Source: Pohlia nutans (Eukaryota > Streptophyta > Bryopsida > Bryales > Mniaceae). Taken from it: DNA of 64,000 nucleotides. This document shows positions 51,831-62,492 of the stretch, one piece after another; within the stretch, counting starts at the first letter, position 1, and each line of letters opens with the position of its first letter. The stretch lies in assembly GCA_022496805.1 (NCBI GenBank), contig CM040090.1, positions 10,472,001-10,536,000 of the forward strand, in the 5' to 3' direction. The position numbers were made by a program, and so were the translations under genes. The notes under the pieces were generated by a model. That model was not told where the DNA came from, did no database searches, and was given only the letters and a program-made list of their open reading frames with translations.

Positions 51831-52022
51831 CAGTAATAGGCAATGTGTCGTTTTTCACTACTATAAATGAAAAAGGAATGAAATCGCGCTAGACACATGG
51901 GTTGTGTCAGTGCTCATAAGTGGTTTTGGTGACAAGAAGATAGAAATATAAACATAATATTCAGCCACTGTTCGCTGTTTCCATGAAATGGAGAATGAAA
52001 AACCACACGTCATCTCCGAGTG
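51831..52022 (-). mobile_element. CACTA-type MITE (family C), degenerate copy
   Basis: Matches the reverse complement of 55956-56148 along its length, with shared ATGTGTCGTTTTTCACT, GACACAACCCAT (as reverse complement) and AATATTCAGCCACT. Its own ends have decayed (CAGTAATAGG and CTCCGAGTG instead of CACTAGTAGG). Confidence 0.7.
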
Positions 52023-52135
52023 CTCCAACCACCCCCTTTCAACAAATAAGGATGCTAATGATCGGGGCAACAAAGAAGACCACGCAAATTTACCTCCAGT
52101 CGAAGTAATAGAGAGTTCCGGAGCACATAAGTCAA

Positions 52136-52506
52136 TAGAGTTATCGGCGAAGTGCTCTACAGTTGGGTGACTGGACCGCAGATTGTGAAAAGAGAGGTTG
52201 AGAAGACAATAAAAATAGACATGTCAGATGCTGTAAATAAACTAGAGGTTTGAAGTTTGAAGGCACCAAAAACGGTGCCCAAAAACTTCCCAACCTCAGT
52301 TTCTATTCTCGTGGATGCTCTGTCACATGGGCTTCCTTGGCTTGACACGTATCTACATGGAGTGGGTCTTTGGAGTGGGTCTATTCACTGAAATAGAAAA
52401 ACCAGTAACTGACAGCCCCTGACAGCCCACCACGGGCCAATTTTCGTATACTCAAGAAATTGCAAGAGTAAGGCTCTGAAAGCCGATGAGTTTGCGGAAA
52501 ACTCTA
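52136..52506. mobile_element. TA-flanked MITE, family GAGTTATC, copy 3
   Basis: The left end TAGAGTTATCGGCGAAGT and right end GAGTTTGCGGAAAACTCTA are inverted partners. It shares GGTGACTG.ACC and GGTGCCCAAAAACTT blocks with copy 2. 371 bp. Confidence 0.75.
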
Positions 52507-52810
52507 ATATCTCAAGCATTGAGTGCACCAAACAAATTGCTAGGGAGGTACTGATCAATACATTCACATGTGCGTATATTTTTCTGCAAAGCAATCCAAA
52601 AACAGAAGTATTTGCAAAGATTAACATTTCAAGTGCATTTTGTATTTCAACTATGAATCAAAGTGTTCTACAGGTTTCCCCGGAAATAGTGGTGGATATT
52701 TTCCTCACACTGTCATTGTGACCCATAATAATATCAAATAATTTACGGATTCCATAACACCCAATATAATGATCATGTTTAAATAATAATTAGACCTTAC
52801 TATAATTTGG

Positions 52811-53757
52811 TTAACCCCTAAATTTCCTTGTGTTTTTGGGAGCTTGAAACCTCAAAACTGCGATTTTCTACCTCTATGTACTCCCGGGAATGTGAACCAA
52901 GTTTTTGTACTTCTTTTAGAATTCCAACCGTAAGATCTTGTACCTAAGCCTATTCATAGCTGCTGTTTCAAAAATTGACCGTTGGATGTTTATCATTTGC
53001 AAGATCATAACATCCAAAGTTTGTGCAAAAGTTTTTCGGGGCATTGCTTGGGAGGCATTGTCTCCATAGTGCAAAGGGGGACTTGAAGATTGTTACTCCA
53101 AACATTTTGCTCATATTTTTTTCCATGTAGATAACTAAGTTGGGTACGCTCATGCAAAATTTTAGAGACTCATTACGCGTTTCAAACCTTCATCCAAATT
53201 AATTTCCGGAAGTAGGTATAAAAATGGCAATTTGGTGAAACATGCATCACATTAATTGTATTTGATTTTTGAAAAAAATGAACGGAGATTAGGTACCTCT
53301 ATGATTTTATAAATTTTAGGCGAAATTATTTTTAAAAAATTTCAAAATCTCAAATTTTGACAAATTTCGAAAGAAATTGATGTGAAATTACAAAAAACCT
53401 TGGAGGTTGCTGTTCTTTATTTTGGAGGCTGCCCTTGTCAAGCCAAGAATATAATCAACATGGGTCACTTCAAATTCTGTGCCTAAATGTGGTGAAGAGC
53501 ATGTCTCCAAAAAAAAAAATTGAAAAAATGATTATAATAAAAAGTCTTTTTCTGCCTCATTTGGGCTTGAAACCAAAAATTTCAATAAAAAAATTATAAA
53601 ATTCGAATTTGACTTTGTAATTTTTACCCCACACACCTTGTATGTATGACCACGCCCACGCCAAATTATAGTCTAAAATTATTAATTTAGACCTTCCATC
53701 TAAGCTGCCCGAAACAACAAAAAGCCATTTTGGCTTTTCAGGGCCTTTAGGGGTTAA
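52811..53757. mobile_element. TTAACCCCTAA element, 947 bp
   Basis: Left TTAACCCCTAAATTTCC and right GGGCCTTTAGGGGTTAA; TTAA on both sides. Only short ORFs inside. Confidence 0.75.
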
Positions 53758-53871
53758 TGATAGTACATGGATTGGATTTGTACAAGGTGAAAATAGTGGT
53801 GAATTGATTTTTAATTTACACCTTGGATTGGTTTGAAAATTTTACCACAAAAATTAGATTCGTAGAGGAAT

Positions 53872-54682
53872 TTAACCCTTTAGTGCCCCTCAAACCACAT
53901 TATGGTCACTACAACGTCCGAAATGCAATTAGCAGAGAATCCGTGAAGAATTAGAACTTCAATTTTGAAGTTTAGATTTGCCCACATACATTACGCACCT
54001 TCCAGAAAAAGAAATTTTCAATTTGGAATTGTACAACTATCAAAATACCTATCAACAAAACGCAAAAATACTGCAAATACTTGAAAATACAGTAAATACT
54101 TACAAATACAACATATGTATTGTGTAGTATTTCTTGTGTTTGGAAGTTTGTTATCTTGTTTTATTTTTTTGGATTGTGTTCTCTTCTTCATCCTCCATTA
54201 GTGTGTGTAATCCGATCTTGACCAATGTACCCACTCGTGTCAATTTTCAATGTATAAAATTTTGTCCTAAACCGTACATGGATAAGTCACTTTCACTTAT
54301 AAATCTCACAATAATTATGTGTGAGTCTATTTTTGATATGAAAGATTGCAACGGAGAGGTGTTGGCATAGGGCATAGCTGAACTTTTTTGCTTTTATTTT
54401 TGAAAATTTACCTCAAATTATATTTAACTTTGAAGTCACACACCCCCCAAAATCTCGTTTTTGAGCGTGCATAATACAGTTCAAATACATACTATAATCT
54501 TCCGATCCCACCATCAGATGATTCTCAAATTTTAATAAAATGTGTGCTCTCGAGTTGAGAATAGAATTGTACGGTTACTTTCTAATTTAACCCATTCTAT
54601 TTTTGGTAGTCTAAACCACAGTGAAAAAATCTACTGAAATCCACGGCTCTGAGCTACAGTACCCTGGGCACTAAAGGGTTAA
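53872..54682. mobile_element. TTAA element, variant end CCCTTTAGTGCCC
   Basis: The ends TTAACCCTTTAGTGCCC and GGGCACTAAAGGGTTAA are perfect inverted partners over 17 bp, with TTAA at each side. The interior resembles part of the intron of the CACTA transposase gene near 16780-17300. 811 bp. Confidence 0.8.
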
Positions 54683-54749
54683 CTCAACAATTTTTTATTG
54701 AAATCAAACACGCAATGAAATACAAATGGACCTTTGAGGTTGCAAAAAC

Positions 54750-55666
54750 GTCCAAAAAACAAACATCTAAATTAATCGAAAACAAGGAGGGCTTTGTACA
54801 GAGTCTATACGGAGTCAACAATCTGAAATAAACAATTTTTGACTCGCCACACATATGAATAGTCGCTTGTTCTCTTAACCCCTAAGCGTCCTCACCTATG
54901 TCCAGTTTAGGCAGTTTTGCAAAGATGCATTATAAAATGCAATTAATATGAATATTTAGAACTTCATGTATGAATAAAAGTTATACATTTTGAATTTTAG
55001 ATTCTATCTATACGGTTAGATTTATGATTGCTATCACTAAATTGTTTCTATAAATTTTGAAACATAAAATAAAAATTTATTTTGTAATTCAATTACGAAT
55101 AAGATTTTGACAATATGTGGATGAAATTTGTTGTGATGGGTTATAATGTAGTACTCTAGGTGTAGTGATTTTTGGAGATTTTTTGGATGCTTGATTTTAT
55201 GATTTTTTTTTTTCAAGAACACTTTTAGACCAAAATCTTCAAATTTTTGGGTGAAACACTGCAACACAAAATGAGGCATAATTTTTTCAGAAATTGTTTC
55301 TTTTTTGATCGGATCACACATACATGAAGCTAACTTCCCATAAAAAATTCAGTAAAAAAACCACACTACAAAAAGTGCATGACGGATGAGAAAATATGGA
55401 TGAAATTTGTACATCAAGCAAAATATGCATGGTTGGGCGGTTAGGGGTTAATGAATAGAGCCATAGGCTTGGGGGAACTTTTGGGAACTCTCCTCTAGCA
55501 TTGGGGAGGTCACGAGTTCCATTCTCATAGGAAGTGTTGGGTCTTGTTTTAGATTATTCTTCAACCCACCATAGACTAGTTTTGTCGTTTTTTTGAATTG
55601 AAAATGAGTTGAAGGGGAATATGAGGTGAGTTTCCACTTTGAGACACTCTTTTCGGTTAACTCTAT
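54750..55666. repeat. Dispersed repeat, partner of 48950-49275, split by an insertion
   Basis: Colinear with 48950-49275 on both sides of the TTAA element at 54875-55451. The partner's uninterrupted sequence serves as an approximate empty site. Confidence 0.7.
54875..55451. mobile_element. TTAACCCCTAA element nested in a dispersed repeat
   Basis: Left TTAACCCCTAAGCGTCC, right GGTTAGGGGTTAA, TTAA at both borders; 577 bp. The interior is homologous to 57263-58013 (shared GATGCATTATAAAATGCAA, GAATGAATAAAAGTT, AAAAAGTGCATGA). Confidence 0.85.
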
Positions 55667-55955
55667 TGAGTGAATATTTTTTGAGGAAGCCCTGTATCCC
55701 CACAATTATCCTAGGTAGTGTGGCAAGAGCATGTTGCGAGGTGAAGAATTTGGAGCAGTTCAAGAGTAGTTGGGATGCTGGCTCGAAGTTGCAGCTTTGT
55801 TCTGTTTGTCATTTATTTTCAAGTAGTGTAAGCCCCGGATATGCCATTGTGAGCTCACGAACGTTTTTGCAGATTATGGCACTAGAAATTCAAGGGGTTG
55901 GCTTGGGGCTTGCAATTTGATCTCTTTGAGATTATCACATACTCAACAATCCAGT

Positions 55956-56148
55956 CACTAGTAGCAGACCTGTCGTTTTCCATTCCCCACTTCGTAGAAA
56001 CAATTAATAGTGGCTGAATATTATGTTTATAATTTTGTCTTCTTGTGACCAAAACCACTCGCAAGCACTGACACAACCCATTTGCTTGGCGCGGTTTCAT
56101 TCCTTTTTCATTTTTAGTAAGTGAAAAACGACACATTTCCTACTAGTG
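55956..56148. mobile_element. CACTA-type MITE (family C), 193 bp
   Basis: The left end CACTAGTAGCAGACCTGTCG and right end CGACACATTTCCTACTAGTG are inverted partners. Exact 3-bp duplication AGT (55953-55955 and 56149-56151). Noncoding. Confidence 0.85.
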
Positions 56149-56210
56149 AGTGATGGTAGAGGATGTCAAGCATTGTTGCGATGGATCAATGAGAGCATTG
56201 GCGATAGAAT

Positions 56211-56384
56211 CACTGGAAGTAGAAGTGACGCTTCTGACTGACTAAAAATCATGAAAAGTCTCACTTTTATTTGTCTGTTGTGACGAACCCGACTGACAAG
56301 CACCACTTTTATTTGTCTGTTGTGACGAACCGGACTGATGAGCACCTCTAATGGCAGTCAAAAGCGACACATTTCCTACTAGTG
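56211..56384. mobile_element. CACTA-type MITE (family B), 174 bp
   Basis: The left end CACTGGAAGTAGAAGTGACG and right end GCGACACATTTCCTACTAGTG are imperfect inverted partners. Exact duplication AAT (56208-56210 and 56385-56387). Two subterminal copies of CTTTTATTTGTCTGTTGTGA. Related to 338-501. Confidence 0.87.
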
Positions 56385-56387
56385 AAT

Positions 56388-57220
56388 GTATTGATGTGCC
56401 AAAGCAACTTCCAGGCCAATTGGCAGACAAGAATTACTGGTAGAGTCTTCAAACAACTTCGTCTAAGTGGCAGACAATTATGCCTGCATCTGCAAACTAA
56501 CAAATCTACTAACTCAGTTCACAGAGGCTTTTGTGATCTTTGATCCTGGAACTACCTCTCACTCTCCGCAACTCTGCCAACATTGCTATGCACTTAACAC
56601 ATGTCAGGCTGTGTTTGGATCAATTCAGCGTGGATCATGGGAAATCGTTAGAATTGTGTGGAATTGTGAATTACTTGGTGTCCTTGACATGCAACTTTTC
56701 AAGACATTACTCAGTAGAATGATGACATTTGAGCTGCAGAAAAAAACAAGTTGGTGACAAGAAAAGCTTTGTCTTTTCTCGCTGCAATTACTGTTCAAGC
56801 ACTGTGGAACTGCATTACAGTGTCGCAAGTAGAGCCATGCTCCTTTTTTTCATTGCGTTCCTTCCTATCATGTGGTAGAGTAATTTCTAATTGCATATTT
56901 TATATTTCTTGAATGACAACAAATTCCCTCAAAGTTACTTAACGCATGAATGCATGCGGCAACATTGGTGTATGTGAATGGGCCATCACTCCACTTGTGA
57001 GGGCCTGTGTGGGTGAGGGAGTGCAACTTCGAATGCCTTTGTTTTGGATGTGGGAAGGACCACTTGCCAGTATCGCGGTGGAGATGCCCACAACTACATC
57101 GACATGGTATAATTGAAATGACGTGGGTGAAAGTACAGGGCAGTACAGGTGAAGGCTAGCTGGTGAAAGAAACTGGGTTCCTCAGTTCAGTGATCCCAGA
57201 ACCACTTTATGACATTTAAG
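56388..57220. other. Noncoding stretch, no gene recognised
   Basis: Short ORFs only, no domain or repeat boundary identified. Confidence 0.45.
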
Positions 57221-57262
57221 GCCTGTTTGCACCTGACCTTTGCAAAGAACGTGAATTAAAAC

Positions 57263-58013
57263 TTAACCCCTAAACGTTCTCACCCTTTTCAAATTTGGCA
57301 ATTTTTCAAAGATGCATTATAAAATGCAACTAAGAGGGATATTTTCAACTTGATGAATGAATAAAAGTTGTACATTATGAATTTTAGGCTCCATCCATAC
57401 GGTTAGATTTGCAATTGCTATCACCAATATTTGTGTATAAAATTTCAAACTTAAAATTTAATACTCTTTTGTAATAGGATTACGAATATGATATTGACAA
57501 TCTAATAATGAACACTACAAGGAAACAGTGTCCGAATTGACACGTCCTAATTGACAGAAAATGTCCGAATTGATATAAATGTGTCCAAAGTGACAAAAAT
57601 TTGTCATAAGGACGTGTTGATTCGGACATGATTCTGTCGATTCGGACATGATTCTGTCAATTTGGACATTGTTTCCTTGTAGTGGAATTTTTTTGGGATG
57701 GGTTGAAATGTTGTACTCTAAGTGTAGTTATTTTTGGATATTTTTTGGTTGCTTAATTTCAGTAGTTGACTTTTTCAAGAGCACTTTTAGACTAAAATCT
57801 TTGAAAATTTGGGTGGAACACTACAACATGAAATGGGGCATAAAAATTTAACAAATCATCCCCTTTCTAATCGGATCACACATGCACGGAATTAACTTTC
57901 CATAAAAGTTTCAATAAAAAATCCACACTACAAAAAGTGCATGATGGATGAGAAATTGGAGTTCAAATTTGTGCATCATGCAAAATATGCATAGTTGGGC
58001 GGTTAGGGGATAA
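57263..58013. mobile_element. TTAACCCCTAA element with preserved empty site
   Basis: Left TTAACCCCTAAACG, right GGTTAGGGGATAA. It sits in the left arm of a palindrome. The right arm reads GGAGGTGTTAAGTTTTAATT with a single TTAA at the matching point, so TTAA was the target and was duplicated (right copy now ATAA). Homologous to 54875-55451 apart from a nested 172-bp CACTA MITE. Confidence 0.88.
57513..57684. mobile_element. CACTA MITE sharing ends with the 22.7-kb CACTA
   Basis: The ends CACTACAAGGAAACAGTGTCC… and GGACATTGTTTCCTTGTAGTG are inverted partners. The terminus CACTACAAGGAA is identical to that of the 2793-25520 element, and TTGACA motifs follow. Exact duplication GAA (57510-57512 and 57685-57687). 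The homologous 54875-55451 element lacks it. Confidence 0.92.
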
Positions 58014-58904
58014 CACCTCCATAATTTTGGGAGGAATACCTTCTTTTTAGGAAAGGTGTCATCAATAATAGCCGGATTACATAATGGCCCCTCAAGAGCC
58101 ATATTAATTAAGGCCATTCTTAAGTGTTCAAAACTTAGGGTATGTTTGCACTTGGCCTTAGAGGTGGTCTTAGAAGGCGGTCTTACCTCCTTTATAAAGT
58201 GTGTGTTCCCACCTACATTCTTTAGTAATTATCAATCCTACATGGATGTCCACATGGCACACTTTAAAGAATGGGTATTAGCTAACATTTAGGAGGACAA
58301 AAAATACTTGAGCGATAGTAGGCAATTGTTAAGGGAGCACCAAAATTGGAAATATTCTTAAGTTTTGAACACTTAAGAATGGTCTTAAGTAATATGGCTC
58401 TTGAGGGGCCATTATGTAATCTGGCTATTATTGATGACACCTTTCCGAACCTCATTGATGACACCTTTCCTAAAAAGAAGGTATTCCTCCCAAAATTATG
58501 GAGGTGTTAAGTTTTAATTCACGTTCTTTGCAAAGGCCAGGTGGAAACCATCAGGAATTTCGGACCCCACTGATTCCGCACGATTTCAGTGCGATTTCCG
58601 ATATTTCAAGGGTTCGTACAGTTTTCGCACTGATTCCGCATCGTTGCGTCATTCCTCGCAACTACACTGATATGACACGATGTTCGTACAAGCGGATATA
58701 GTACTGATTCGACACGATTGATACATCTATTGAAAACGTATGAATTCAGCACTCTTTATAGTCGTCAAATGTCGTGTTTTAATCGTCTTTAAAACTACAC
58801 TGATTCAGTGCGTTTTTCGTGCGACATCATCTTTTCCATATCTAAATTTTATTTTCTTTCTATATCTAAATTTGATCAAAATAATATTATTAAAAAGTAT
58901 TTAA

Positions 58905-59085
58905 AATAATATTAAAATAATTATTTTCCTCGCTACCCACTTTAACTACACGAAAATTGCCCGATCCCACGGTGGGGTCCACCATGGCTTCCCAAGCTCT
59001 ATCGCCGACGGCGGGATTTGAACTCACGACCTCCCGATTGTCAACCAAGCTCCAAACCACCAAATCACCACAAACTCTCGATGCA
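58905..59085 (-). mobile_element. tRNA-derived SINE
   Basis: On the minus strand the head reads GTGGTGATTTGGTGG (A-box like) and, about 40 bases on, GAGTTCAAATCCC, which fits the RNA polymerase III B-box GWTCRANNC. A GC-rich body follows and then an A/T-rich tail near 58905. It cannot be a functional tRNA: the anticodon arm and acceptor pairing are not formed. Confidence 0.6.
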
Positions 59086-59149
59086 TAGAATGGAACTTTT
59101 TTGGTAATTATAAAAGATTGAAACCATTGGCAATTTTTTGCCATGTGTA

Positions 59150-60085
59150 TATAATTCTTTTTTCAAAATTTTTTTTTGCACTACAACATGCAGGGCTTTT
59201 CCTACATCTACAAAAAAATTCAGAATATTTTGAGTTTTTTTTTTTTTTGTCAAAATTGTGATGGCAGATCATGGCTGTGAGCTGTTTTTCTTTTCAGCGG
59301 ACTTTGAATGTTTTTAACTATGTGAAAAAAACTTTTTTTCCAAATTTTTTTTGCACTAGATTATGCAGGACTTTTTCTATATGTAGGATTTTTTTCATAA
59401 TATTTTTAATTTTTTAATTTTTTGCCAAAATCGTGATGGCAGATCATGGCTGTGAGCTGTTTTTTTTTTTTCAGCGGACTTTGAATGTTTTTAACTATAT
59501 GAAAAAACTTTTTTTCCAAATTTTCTTTTTGCACTAGATTATGCAGGACTTTTTCCATAACATTCAGTAGCCTTCAAAGAGACTGCCTTTTAGTTTCATC
59601 CACCTTTATATACAGAGTGACCAGTGATTTCTAATTGAATGAACTATTGAATCAAATAAACAATTGAATCAAATAAACGATGTTGAGTTGAGAATGAATC
59701 AAAACACTCTTGAGTTGAGAATGAATCAATTAAACAATGACGAAACACTATTGAGTGAGAATCAATCAAATAAACAATGACAAAACACTGTTGAATTTTG
59801 ATTCAATGAGTGCTTTTGATTACTGTGCACCATGGTTGCTTGCTCTTGCTTAATGCCACGTGCCCTCGTAGCTACTGATTTGATGTGGAATATCCCACAT
59901 CAATTCATTGGGGGATGAAATGATGTGGGATATTCCACATCATTATGTTGGAGGGAGGCAGTACTCACAAAGGCTACTGAATGTTATGTCTATATCTAGG
60001 ATTTTTTTCATAATATTTTGAATTTTTTTAATTTTTTGCCAAAATCGTGGTGGTTGTGAGCTATTTTTTTTTGCTCCTATGATGA
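59150..60085 (+). repeat. About 185-bp tandem repeat, interrupted
   Basis: Units share AATCGTGATGGCAGATCATG, GCGGACTTTGAATGTTTTTA and GCACTAGATTATGCAGGACT. Two units span about 59150-59555. A partial third resumes at 59989 after the insertion 59556-59988. Confidence 0.8.
59556..59988. mobile_element. MITE inserted in the 185-bp tandem repeat
   Basis: The ends CATAACATTCAGTAGCCTT and AAGGCTACTGAATGTTATG are perfect inverted partners. Comparison with the uninterrupted unit gives exact borders and at most a 2-bp duplication (TC). Inside is a palindrome around GATGTGGGATATTCCACATC. 433 bp. Confidence 0.82.
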
Positions 60086-60703
60086 AAAGTACAATGATAA
60101 CCAATAATACCAAATTTGAATTCTAAAAATATAAAATGTTATTTCTTTGAAATTTTAATGTGTATTGCTTCTAAACTCTATAAATGTAGATCTAAAAATG
60201 TTTTGGGAAATTAAACCGTAAGTATAATTTAAAGAAGATTCTTGGAATATTCCAACATATTCCAAAATAATATAAAATATTTTGAAAGATTCCAAAAGAT
60301 TCCAAAAGATTCCAAAAGATATTAAAATATTGTACACAGATGTCGTACGAAAATAATTTGCATTATAATAGATACTGAAATCGCACGAATATAGTAAATG
60401 GCATTAATATGATACGTATACGATACTCAATCCCCATTAACTAAAACCGCATGTTATCCGTGTCTTATTAGCCATGTAATGTAGATACACGATTAACGCA
60501 CGGATTCCGTCAAGCGCGACTTTCGTGCGGAAACAACACTTTTGTCATAATCATTGAAAAGACATTGCATCAACATCTTAGTAATGCATGTCACTTCGGT
60601 ACGATAACGACACTTCTAAATGCACGTATGACGTGCGGAATCAGTGTTTAACGATAAACGCACTGAAATCGTGCAGAATCAGTGGGGTCTGAAATTCTTG
60701 ATG

Positions 60704-60950
60704 ACGGGCATTTAGGAATCTTTTCAATTTTGTTGCTCCCTTAACGATTGCCTACTATCGCTCCAGTATTTTTTGTCCTCCTAAATGTTAGCTAATACCC
60801 ATTCTTTAAAGTGTGCCATGTGGACATCCATGTAGGATTGGTAATTACTAAAGAATGTAGGTGGGAACACACACTTTATTAAGGTGGTAAGACCGCCTTC
60901 TAAGACCACCTCTAAGGCCAAGTGCGAACATACCTTTAGAACATTATGCG
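60704..60950 (-). mobile_element. Inverted copy of the 58138-58345 repeat
   Basis: The reverse complement matches the centre of the palindromic host element closely, with shared CACTTGGCCTTAGAGGTGG, CCTACATGGATGTCCACATG and TAGCTAACATTTAGGAGGAC. The two copies flank the 58549-60703 element in opposite orientation. Confidence 0.8.
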
Positions 60951-61241
60951 ACCTCCTACATAAATGGTATCTACTTTTGCTACCCAATGCATACAATACT
61001 CACGATGCCTATATAATACCTGGCAATACCCTTGTTATATTAAGGTGACACCGTGATGATATCCGTGGATATCATCTCATGAAGTTGCTACATATTTATA
61101 TCATGAAAATTCTCGCTACATTTCTTTTTTCTTTTTTCATTTTCTTTCTTTATATGTTTAGCAGCCCATTTTTTTGGTAGAAATCCAGCTAATTTTAACT
61201 AGTTTTGGAATCACTGCCTAAGTTCCATGTTCCTTGTTAGA

Positions 61242-61702
61242 GCCTCTTTACACTAGAGGCGAGAAGCCATGAAGAGAGAAATTTCAACCAATGGGAGGCT
61301 AAAAAACCGAGAAGAGCAAAGAATGTCACTTTACACCCGAAATTTTCAGTCCAAGGGACGAAAAGAGGAGAAAATGACATGAACAACACTTTTGTCTTTC
61401 GTGGCAAGAGAAGTGAACATTTTTGAAGGCCCCCGGATTTTGCGTCAAGCCCACCTCGAGAGGTGAGTCTAACGCAAAATCCGGGGGGCTGTTTGGCCAA
61501 ATTTCTCACAACCAATCATTTTTTATTTTTTAAGAAATATGTAAGAACTTTATTATAAAAAAATCAGCACTTTATTTTGTGGCCCCTTCTCACTTTACAC
61601 TATATCCAAAGGCCGTCAAGTTCAAAGGTTGGCTTCTCAAGAATGAGCCACGGCCCTTGTGAGGCTTTCTCTACGGCTTCTCGCCTCTAGTGTAAAGAGG
61701 GC
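61242..61702. mobile_element. hAT-like MITE, 461 bp
   Basis: The ends GCCTCTTTACACTAGAGGCG and CGCCTCTAGTGTAAAGAGGGC are inverted partners, followed by GAGAAGCC. The style fits hAT MITEs; the flanking octamers (CTTGTTAG and CTTAGTTG) only partly agree. An internal palindrome GCGTCAAGCCCACCTCGAG lies near 61440. Confidence 0.7.
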
Positions 61703-61953
61703 CTTAGTTGCCTTTGTGCATGCATGACCAGTTGCCCACTTGTTCTCTTGGTTTCTGAAAAAAAGGGGCGCATCCTGGCAGCAAAACCGCAGATCTTAAA
61801 AGTATGCATGCAGAATCTACTCGGTATGTGCCATCCTGATTCTTGCTGGAATTAATGCCTGGTGGATGAACGTCCTCCATTACCACCCAACACTCAATTC
61901 CATCCTCATGTCCTGACAGTGTACATTTAGAACACAAAATGTAAAGTAGTTGA

Positions 61954-62348
61954 TAAGGTGGTTACATTCCCAATTGAATAAGAAATACGGATATGAGGCA
62001 TTGATATTATTTAGTATTATTATTTTTTACATAAGTTGAAACATAATTTTTGGATGAAGAATGAATTAGTTAAAAAAAATCAAAGTTGAAGCATGACACA
62101 CCCCATTCACGTCACATAGGTAGAGTTGTTTCTATTTAAAGAATATTTGTATTGCACACACTAAAGATGCTTAAACCAACAACAACGAATACATAACCAC
62201 ACTTACATATACTAAAACCAACAAGAGAGAAATTCATTTCCACATGTAACTCATGCTAAAATCAACATCATTGGAGCATTGATTGTGGAAAATGCCCCTA
62301 GTTGTTGATTTAAGGCGCCAGTTGGTAATAAATGGGGTAACCACCTTA
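61954..62348. mobile_element. MITE with TAAGGTGGTTAC ends
   Basis: The left TAAGGTGGTTACATTCCC and right GGGGTAACCACCTTA are inverted partners. TA borders fit a mariner-type target. 395 bp, noncoding. Confidence 0.7.
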
Positions 62349-62492
62349 AATAACATCAATATAGCCATCAACAACAATGCATAGTCATTACTACATCAAG
62401 TTTCAAGCATTCGTGATCAAGTGTGAATAAGTGCTCAAATTTCAGACTTGTTGAAGTTTTATGGAATAATCATCCATCTTTTATAACGAGTG

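Larger units (their letters stand above)
57221..58548. mobile_element. Palindromic host element, arms about 170-190 bp
   Basis: The left arm (57224-57262 plus 58014-58138) and the right arm (58360-58548) are inverted partners. Both contain CTTTGCAAAGAACGTGAATT on the arm's outer side, ACCTCCATAATTTTGGGAGG, and ATAATGGCCCCTCAAGAGCC towards the centre. The left arm is split by the TTAA element 57263-58013, while the right arm keeps the uninterrupted sequence. The centre (58138-58345) is related to 60704-60950. Confidence 0.8.
58549..60703. mobile_element. 2.15-kb element with long terminal inverted repeats (MULE-like?)
   Basis: The left end CATCAGGAATTTCGGACCCC continues into CACTGATTCCGCACGATTTC; the right end is its inverse with few mismatches over about 45 bp. 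The motif TGATTCNGCACGA recurs in both subterminal regions. No transposase is encoded. It contains a SINE, an interrupted tandem repeat and a smaller MITE. Superfamily is uncertain because no duplication is evident. Confidence 0.7.

Noticed and set aside
58890..59144. 84-codon minus-strand ORF containing NREVVSSNPAVG
   Set aside because: That peptide is the translation of a tRNA B-box in a SINE, a common false gene.
61704..61937. 77-codon minus-strand ORF
   Set aside because: No domain, abuts a MITE border, no supporting splice signals.
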